Source of the DNA: Methylobacterium sp. 10
GTDB taxonomy: Bacteria > Pseudomonadota > Alphaproteobacteria > Rhizobiales > Beijerinckiaceae
Direction: 5' to 3'
NCBI RefSeq assembly: GCF_000519085.1
Contig: NZ_KI912577.1
Location: 1,803,331-1,867,330, forward strand
DNA: 64,000 nt
The position numbers and the translations under genes are program-made. The first letter of the stretch is position 1, and each line of letters begins with the position of its first letter. A model generated the notes under the pieces. The model was not told where the DNA came from. It was given only the letters and a program-made list of their open reading frames with translations, and searched no databases. Below are positions 53,765 through 64,000 of this stretch, piece after piece.

Positions 53765-54457
53765 CTACTCCAGCGCGGCGACCTTGATCGCATCCCCTTC
53801 CAGGCGGATCTGCGCCGGTTGGCCCCGGCGGTCCGGCCCGAGATCGTCGGCCGTCCGATACAGGCCGTCGATGGCGAGCAGTTCGGGCTCGAACTTGCGG
53901 CAGGTGATGCGGGCATCGGGATTGCCGGAAGCGCCCGCGATGGCCCGCCCCCGCAACGCCCCGTAGATGTGGATCGAGCCGCCGGCGATCACTTCCGCCC
54001 CGGAGGCCACTGATCCCATGATGGTGATGTCGCCGTCGAGATGCAGGATCGTCTGGCCCGAGCGGACCGGCTGGTCGAGGATCAGCGAGCGGGGCGGGCG
54101 CGGGGGCTCGGCGGGGGCCGGCGTGTCCGGCGTGGCGACCTCGTCCACGGGCCGTCCTCCGGCCGGGGCCGGGGGCAGCCCTTCTCCGAGGCTTCCGGAT
54201 TTCGCCCCCTCGATCCCCATTACCGTGACGTCCCGCGCCTTGAGGTCGCTCACTAGGGCGGTGAGATCCGCCCGGTCGAGGCCGAGGCCGGACACGTCGA
54301 GGATGACCGGACGGCCGACGAAGAAGGCCGGGGATCGGCGGGCCAGGGCGTCGAGATCCTCGAGCCAGTCGTGCACCGGTGCCGAGGGAGCCAGCACGAG
54401 GGCCATGAACGAGCGGCCACGGAAACGGATCGGGGGGCGGGAATTCGGCTGTGTCAC
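53765..54457 (-). CDS. Septum-site inhibitor MinC, copy 2 (tandem paralogue)
   Basis: 230 residues from a GTG at 54457. The C-terminal domain follows copy 1 closely: SGQTILHLDGDITIMG, SGAEVIAGGSIHIYGALRGRAIAGA and CRKFEPELLAI, then RTADDLG. The N-terminal half is similar in layout (FRGRSFMALVLAPSAPVHDW) but more diverged, and its linker (about 105-140) is longer and rich in proline and alanine. It is on the same strand as copy 1, 121 bases upstream of it. Two minC genes in tandem are unusual; both have intact cores, so neither looks like a pseudogene. Confidence 0.85.
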   Translation of the reverse strand: MTQPNSRPPIRFRGRSFMALVLAPSAPVHDWLEDLDALARRSPAFFVGRPVILDVSGLGLDRADLTALVSDLKARDVTVMGIEGAKSGSLGEGLPPAPAGGRPVDEVATPDTPAPAEPPRPPRSLILDQPVRSGQTILHLDGDITIMGSVASGAEVIAGGSIHIYGALRGRAIAGASGNPDARITCRKFEPELLAIDGLYRTADDLGPDRRGQPAQIRLEGDAIKVAALE

Positions 54458-54625
54458 GCGGTGGCGTTTCTGTTGTTCCGGGATCAAAGGACGGCGTCGC
54501 GGGAGACCATATCGGCAGAATCGGCCGAACGCTCCCCTCCCGGTATCGTCGCCCACGCCTGTTTCCGCCTTTCTCTCGCCGATCTCCTGCAGACGACCCT
54601 TTCCCCTTGCCATGCGGCCGGATCG

Positions 54626-54647
54626 GACATAAACATATCTTTATGTC
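54626..54647. promoter_or_regulatory. Palindromic operator over the start codon of the ArsR-type gene
   Basis: GACATAAA (54626-54633), six bases, TTTATGTC (54640-54647): perfect 8-base arms. The right arm contains the ATG at 54643-54645. The site is AT-rich in a GC-rich region. It is a likely operator for autoregulation by the ArsR-family protein encoded here; a CATATC core lies between the arms. Confidence 0.6.
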
Positions 54648-55659
54648 TCAAGAGAGCGCCGAGGCGAAGACCGCCCTTCCTTTCGCCGATGCCCTCGGCG
54701 TGCTGCGCGCCACCGCGGAGGAAACGCGGCTGCGCATCCTCGCGCTGCTCATGCAGGGCGAGCTCTCGGTCTCCGATCTCACCGACATCCTCGGCCAGTC
54801 GCAACCGCGGATCTCGCGCCATCTCAAGCTTCTCGTCGAGGCCGGTCTGGTGGAACGGCACCGGGAGGGCGCCTGGGCGTTCTTCCGCCTCATCGAGGCG
54901 AGGGCCGGACTGGTGGAGCCCCTGGTCGGCAGCCTCGACCGCGGGAGTCCGCCCCTGTCCGAAGACCGGGCCCGCCTGGATGGCGTGCGGACCCAGCGCG
55001 CGGATGCGGCGCAGACCTTCTTCGCGCGCCTCGCCCCGAAATGGGACCAGCTTCGCTCGCTCCACGTGCCGGAGGCGATGGTGGAAGCGGCGGTGATCGA
55101 GACGCTCGGGCCCCGCCCCGTGAGGAACCTCATCGATCTCGGCACCGGCACGGGACGGATGCTCGGTCTGCTGGCCCCGCGTGCCGGCCGCGCCACGGGT
55201 CTCGACTCGAACCATGCCATGCTCTCCGTCGCCCGCGCCAATCTCGAGCGGGCCGGCTTGTCCGGGGTCGACCTGCGCCAGGGCGACATCCACGCGCCGC
55301 CCTTCGGTCGGGGCGGCTTCGACCTCGTCGTGGTGCATCAGGTACTGCATTATCTCGACGATCCGGCCCGTGCCCTGCGCGAGGCGGGACGACTCGTGGC
55401 GCCGGGCGGCCGTCTTCTCGTGGTGGATTTCGCGCCGCACGATCTCGAATTTCTGCGTGAGGACCAGGCCCATCGGCGCCTGGGCTTCGCCGCCGAACAG
55501 GTCACGGGCTGGCTCGCCGATGCCGGCCTCGGCACGGTCTCCACCCGGCACCTCTCCCCCGGCGACGAGAGCGGCGACCAACTCACCGTCACTCTCTGGC
55601 TCGCCGCCGCCGCAGCCGAGCCAGCCCTCGATTCCGAGGTGGAGCGCGCGGTGGCCTGA
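54643..55659 (+). CDS. ArsR-family regulator fused to SAM methyltransferase
   Basis: 338 residues. The winged-helix ArsR domain (about 15-95) contains EETRLRILALLMQGELSVSD, SQPRISRHLKLLVEAGLVERH and a short linker; the class I methyltransferase (about 125-320) has motif I LIDLGTGTGRML (165-171 core) and GGRLLVVDFAPHDLEFLRED. Fusions of this type sit beside methionine-cycle genes in many alphaproteobacteria, as here before metF and metH, and probably sense SAM or SAH. Whether the methyltransferase half still catalyses anything is unknown. A palindrome covers its start codon. Confidence 0.9.
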   Translation: MSQESAEAKTALPFADALGVLRATAEETRLRILALLMQGELSVSDLTDILGQSQPRISRHLKLLVEAGLVERHREGAWAFFRLIEARAGLVEPLVGSLDRGSPPLSEDRARLDGVRTQRADAAQTFFARLAPKWDQLRSLHVPEAMVEAAVIETLGPRPVRNLIDLGTGTGRMLGLLAPRAGRATGLDSNHAMLSVARANLERAGLSGVDLRQGDIHAPPFGRGGFDLVVVHQVLHYLDDPARALREAGRLVAPGGRLLVVDFAPHDLEFLREDQAHRRLGFAAEQVTGWLADAGLGTVSTRHLSPGDESGDQLTVTLWLAAAAAEPALDSEVERAVA

Positions 55660-55722
55660 CCGGCCTTCGTCTGTCCGCCTCGACCCTTCACGTCTGAACC
55701 GACCGATCTTGAGGACGACCCG

Positions 55723-56676
55723 ATGCCCACCGCTTCCCATCACCGCGCCAGCCGCGACGGCTACCGCCCGATCCAGGTCTCCATCGAGTTCTTCCCGCCG
55801 AAGACTGACGAGATGGAGAAGGTCCTGTGGTCGTCGATCGAGCGGCTCGCCCCGCTGCAGCCGAAATTCGTCTCGGTGACCTACGGCGCCGGCGGCTCCA
55901 CCCGCGAGCGCACCCACAACACCGTGGCGCGGATGATCAAGGAAACCAGCCTCAAGCCGGCCGCTCATCTCACCTGCGTGGACGCCACCCGCGAGGAGAT
56001 CGACGAAGTCGTACAATCCTACTGGGATGCCGGGGTGCGCCACATCGTGGCCCTGCGCGGCGACCCGCAGGACGGCGTGGGCACCGCCTATCGTCCACAT
56101 CCTGGCGGGTATGCCAGGACCAGCGATCTCGTGGCCGGCATCAAGCGGATCGGCGACTTCAAGGTCTCGGTCTCCGCCTATCCCGAGAAGCACCCCGAGG
56201 CCGCCTCGCTGGACGCTGATATCGACGCGCTGAAGGCCAAGGTCGATGCGGGCGCCGACCAGGCGATCACGCAGTTCTTCTTCGAGAACGACGTCTATCT
56301 CCGCTACGTCGACAAGGTCCGCGCGGCCGGGATCGACATCCCGATCATCCCCGGCATCCTGCCGGTTCAGAACTTCAAGCAATCGGCCAATTTCGCCCGC
56401 CGCACCGGCGCCTCGGTGCCGTATTGGCTGGCCGCCCGGTTCGAGGGACTGGACAACGACGTCGACACCCGCCGCCTGATCGCCGCCGCCGTCGCGGCCG
56501 AGCAGGTGCTGGATCTGGTGGACGAAGGCGTCAACGACTTCCATTTCTACTCGATGAACCGCTCCGACCTCGTCTATGCGATCTGCCACCTGCTCGGCCT
56601 GCGCGCGCAGGCGCCGAAGGTGGCGGCCAAGGAGCCTGTCCAGGATGCTGCCAAGGCATCCGCAAAGGCCGCCTGA
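55723..56676 (+). CDS. metF: Methylenetetrahydrofolate reductase
   Basis: 317 residues, a FAD-dependent TIM barrel that reduces methylenetetrahydrofolate to methyltetrahydrofolate for MetH. Conserved blocks: [73 protein letters not shown] with the folate-site residues, and [10 protein letters not shown]. The C-terminal 20 residues are Ala/Lys-rich. It lies 63 bases after the ArsR-methyltransferase gene and before metH, forming the methyl-cycle cluster. Confidence 0.95.
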   Translation: MPTASHHRASRDGYRPIQVSIEFFPPKTDEMEKVLWSSIERLAPLQPKFVSVTYGAGGSTRERTHNTVARMIKETSLKPAAHLTCVDATREEIDEVVQSYWDAGVRHIVALRGDPQDGVGTAYRPHPGGYARTSDLVAGIKRIGDFKVSVSAYPEKHPEAASLDADIDALKAKVDAGADQAITQFFFENDVYLRYVDKVRAAGIDIPIIPGILPVQNFKQSANFARRTGASVPYWLAARFEGLDNDVDTRRLIAAAVAAEQVLDLVDEGVNDFHFYSMNRSDLVYAICHLLGLRAQAPKVAAKEPVQDAAKASAKAA

Positions 56677-56683
56677 CCTATCC

Positions 56684-56829
56684 CGTCATCCCGGGGCGCC
56701 GACAGGCGAGCCCGGGTTCCAGACGCACCGATCCCGTCGAGGGTGACACCCCGGCAACCGATAAGTCCCATCCGGAGCCCATGAGGCACTGGATTCCGGG
56801 CTCCGCTCCGCGGCCCCGGAATGACAGCG
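56684..56829. repeat. Intergenic palindromic repeat between metF and metH
   Basis: The gap carries an imperfect inverted repeat: CCGTCATCCCGGGGCGC...GAGCCCGGGTTCCAG near 56684-56720 and CTGGATTCCGGGCTCCGC...GGCCCCGGAATGAC near 56788-56827. The outer ends (TCATCCCGGGG and CCCCGGAATGA) mirror each other. It resembles widely scattered intergenic elements of this order. It holds no gene and no riboswitch was recognised. Confidence 0.6.
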
Positions 56830-56837
56830 AGACATCC

Positions 56838-60590
<3,753 letters not shown>

Positions 60591-60759
60591 GACCCGATCT
60601 CGATGAGTCCAACCTATGGGTCGGGCTCACTGAGATTTGGTGTAAGGCACGTGATTGGGTCGAATGGAGCGCAGGTGTGTCCCGGCGAGGCTTGACCGTC
60701 GGACTGCCCGCGCTTCAATGCGGACCGTTGATTAAGCGGCTGAGCGGAGCGCGACCACG

Positions 60760-61194
60760 TTGAACCGGACCACCGGAATCCTGGCCGTCGCGGTCACGCT
60801 CGCCCTCGGGGTCTCCGGCTGTACCGGTTTCTCCTACCTGTCGAAGAACTACGCCACCGTGGGCGTCCAAGTGGTGACCATCGGCTGCAAGGATCCCTAT
60901 TCGGTCTACGACCAGCGCCGCGTGAGCAAGATGCTCGTTGTCTCCGATGGTTTGCGGGAGATCGCGGGCTGCGGCATCGACGAGCGCTACGACGGGCAGG
61001 GCGGCCCGGCGGAGACCCGTGCCAAGCGGTTGCGCGAGGCGGCGCGGACCTTCCTCGACGAGACGGCCCGCGAGAATTGCAAGATCACCGGAGAGTCGGT
61101 CTTTTCCGACCTGCAGACCGAGTTCTCCTACATCTGCAAGCCGACGCCGGAAGAGCGCGGCCTCAAGGTGCCGAGGCTTCCCGGGCGCGGATGA
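60760..61194 (+). CDS. Small lipoprotein of unknown function
   Basis: 144 residues from a TTG at 60760. Lipoprotein signal 1-20 with lipobox VSGC. The mature part contains VVTIGCKDPYSVYDQRRVSKMLVVSDG in short blocks, then GCGIDERYDGQGG, a helical RAKRLREAARTFLDETARENC, and a last CK pair. Five cysteines after the lipobox suggest disulfides. No family recognised. It lies 170 bases after metH; a weak CCCGA/TCGGG hairpin (60593-60626) sits in that gap. Confidence 0.65.
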   Translation: MNRTTGILAVAVTLALGVSGCTGFSYLSKNYATVGVQVVTIGCKDPYSVYDQRRVSKMLVVSDGLREIAGCGIDERYDGQGGPAETRAKRLREAARTFLDETARENCKITGESVFSDLQTEFSYICKPTPEERGLKVPRLPGRG

Positions 61195-61212
61195 ATAGGG
61201 TGGTCTGACGCG

Positions 61213-61434
61213 TCACGTCCCGCTCGGTGAGGACGGGCGCGGAAACGTCCGCTCGGCCGCGTCTCCCGAGGCCGCGAGCAGGGCGCGGGCGAGATCGCGC
61301 GCCTCCCGCCGGTCGAGGGCGAGAATGGCCGTGAAGGGCGTCCCGGACAGGTCCGCCAGGCCCAGTTCGAGCCGCACACCGTCCGGCAATGCGGCGACGG
61401 CGAGACTCCAGTCCCGTTCCTGCTGCCCGTTCAT
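61213..61434 (-). CDS. Short conserved ORF of unknown function
   Basis: 73 residues from an ATG at 61434, which has GGAG eight bases upstream. Sequence: an N-terminal SLAVAALPDGVRLELGLADL block with beta pattern, then DRREARDLARALLAAS helix and a Pro/Ser tail. No signal or membrane segment. It is convergent with the lipoprotein gene (18 bases apart) and divergent from the Fae-like gene. The longer open frame upstream does not look coding. Confidence 0.5.
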   Translation of the reverse strand: MNGQQERDWSLAVAALPDGVRLELGLADLSGTPFTAILALDRREARDLARALLAASGDAAERTFPRPSSPSGT

Positions 61435-61691
61435 TCGCCCCACTCCCGTTCGGCTCGCGGCATCGGCCCGACGATGGGCTGCGATCCATCGGACGATGCC
61501 GATGACGCGATGCCCGAAACCGCGCATGGAATGACCGATTGCGGCCTGCGAGGCCAGAGGGGAAGCGCGGGCCGCGAAACTCTCTCGGACGCGAACGATT
61601 GACGGGCAGCGGCGGAACGGTGTTTGTCCGCCCGCGAAACGGCCGGATCGCCGGCCGGGCAACACTCGCCCAGGAATAAGGAAACGCCGAC

Positions 61692-62231
61692 ATGTCCGAG
61701 ATCTGGTTCCGCACCGGAGAGGCCACCGTTCTCGCTGCCGACGGCCAGTACACCGACGCGATGCCGGAGGTGCTGATCGGCTCCACCCGCGGCCCGGTGG
61801 GCCAGGCCTTCGCCGGCATGATGGGGCAGGTCCAGGGCCATACCCGCATGTTCGTGGTGCGCGACCTGAACCAGCTCGTGCGTCCCTCCACGATGATGAC
61901 CACCAAGGCGACGATCCACACGGCGGAGTACGTGAACCTGCTGGGCGGGGTGGTTCAGGCCGCCACGGGCGACGCCATCGTCGATTGCGTGATCGAGGGC
62001 ATCCTGCCGAAGGACGGCCTCGACGATCTGTGCATGATCATCATGATCTGGCTCGACCCGCGCTGCGCCGAGGATGCCAATCTCGACCAGAAGGATCTCT
62101 ACCGCACCAATTACGAGGCGACGAAGCTCGCCATCGCCCGCGCCATCAAGGGCGAGCCGACCATCGACGAGCTCATCGCCAACCGCAAGACGGTGAAGCA
62201 CTACGCGCTCGAGGACATCGTCGAGTACTGA
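61692..62231 (+). CDS. Formaldehyde-activating enzyme (Fae) paralogue
   Basis: 179 residues. The Fae fold is recognisable (VLIGSTRGPVGQAFAGMM, TIHTAEYVNLLGGVVQAA, VIEGILPKDGLDDLCMIIMIWL, NYEATKLAIARAIKGEP). Fae condenses formaldehyde with tetrahydromethanopterin. Aligned by eye with M. extorquens Fae, the catalytic His17 region (AHIDLIIG) corresponds to AMPEVLIG here, so a methionine (M24) replaces the histidine. It is therefore a Fae2/Fae3-like paralogue that may not catalyse the classic reaction. It supports a methylotroph origin. A hairpin follows the stop. Confidence 0.85.
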   Translation: MSEIWFRTGEATVLAADGQYTDAMPEVLIGSTRGPVGQAFAGMMGQVQGHTRMFVVRDLNQLVRPSTMMTTKATIHTAEYVNLLGGVVQAATGDAIVDCVIEGILPKDGLDDLCMIIMIWLDPRCAEDANLDQKDLYRTNYEATKLAIARAIKGEPTIDELIANRKTVKHYALEDIVEY

Positions 62232-62249
62232 GAGACCGGACAACCTCGG

Positions 62250-62281
62250 GGACGGAGGGATGCGCCGGCATCCCTCCGTCC
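62250..62281 (+). terminator. Terminator hairpin after the Fae paralogue
   Basis: GGACGGAGGGATGC (62250-62263), loop GCCG (62264-62267), GCATCCCTCCGTCC (62268-62281): a perfect 14-bp stem 18 bases after the stop. No U-tract follows. It separates the Fae-like gene from the convergent sensor kinase. The remaining bases to 62410 hold no supported gene. Confidence 0.6.
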
Positions 62282-62410
62282 GCCGGCCGTCAGTCCGGCA
62301 GGATGCGGCCCACCGAGCACAGGGTGCGGATCGAGCCCGACGGGTCGGTGTCGCAGCTCGCCGACCCTCCCTGTCCGAAGAACGCGGCCTGACGGCGAGG
62401 ATGGTCGCCG

Positions 62411-64000
<1,590 letters not shown>

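Noticed and set aside
56677-56837. Possible SAM, SAH or cobalamin riboswitch before metH
   Set aside because: No core motif of these riboswitches is visible; the gap is filled by a palindromic repeat element.
62290-62405. Short minus-strand reading frame ending after the sensor kinase gene
   Set aside because: No ribosome binding site or convincing start could be found, and the region carries only the tail of a larger shadow frame.

Overview
The window is about 64 kb of very GC-rich DNA that reads as chromosome of an alphaproteobacterium of the order Hyphomicrobiales, most likely Methylobacterium or a close relative. The evidence is a GcrA cell-cycle regulator, the DivK-PleD pair, a DUF3572 gene, an EipB-type envelope protein, HWE/HisKA_2-type signalling with a LOV domain, an EcfG-like stress promoter and a Fae (formaldehyde-activating enzyme) paralogue. 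The genus is inferred from gene content only. Genes are densely packed on both strands. There is no prophage, transposase or CRISPR array.

Layout. 1-7.3 kb: 3' end of a malonyl-CoA/acyl-CoA synthetase, a BrkB-type membrane protein, msrB, an unknown protein, dctA with a Mak-type fructokinase, and a class I aminotransferase. 7.5-12.7 kb: gcrA, an fbp-type iron(III) ABC transporter (ATPase, binding protein, fused permease) with a palindromic candidate operator, and tRNA-Val(CAC). 12.7-19.2 kb: gph, rpiA, a DUF2059 protein, an O-antigen-ligase-like protein whose end overlaps pleD, divK and DUF3572. 19.2-32.9 kb: eipB, a lipase-like hydrolase, an MFS carrier, priA, an asparaginase, a cnoX/Lon-N/Trm112 cluster, a glutathionyl-hydroquinone reductase, a 2H phosphoesterase, a PAP2 phosphatase and rppH. 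33-41 kb: an unusual ROK-type protein with permuted motif order, a response regulator, a WD40 protein, a second O-antigen-ligase-like protein, a zincin and a pyrimidine 5'-nucleotidase. 41-46.5 kb: a large GAF/PAS/GGDEF/EAL protein facing a LOV histidine kinase and its response regulator. 46.5-52 kb: a patatin-like lipoprotein behind an EcfG-type promoter, an ABC-F ATPase, palindromic repeats, an unlisted 42-codon ORF and a nucleoside transporter. 51.8-54.5 kb: minE-minD-minC plus a second minC in tandem. 54.6-60.6 kb: an ArsR-methyltransferase fusion with metF and metH. 60.7-64 kb: a lipoprotein, a small ORF, the Fae paralogue and a sensor kinase cut by the window edge.

How the genes work together. 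Three themes recur. Cell cycle and division: gcrA, pleD, divK, two minC genes with minDE, and a PleC/DivJ-like kinase, with GANTC and CtrA-like motifs upstream of some of them. Environmental and cyclic-di-GMP signalling: LOV kinase, GGDEF/EAL protein, PleD and an EcfG promoter. The methyl cycle: a SAM-methyltransferase/ArsR regulator, metF and metH.

The most unusual items are the apparently circularly permuted ROK protein (33061-34140), the tandem minC paralogues, a 42-residue cationic ORF built from two copies of one motif, the ArsR operator lying over its own start codon, and the Fae paralogue in which the catalytic histidine appears to be methionine. No single large undescribed multi-gene system was evident.
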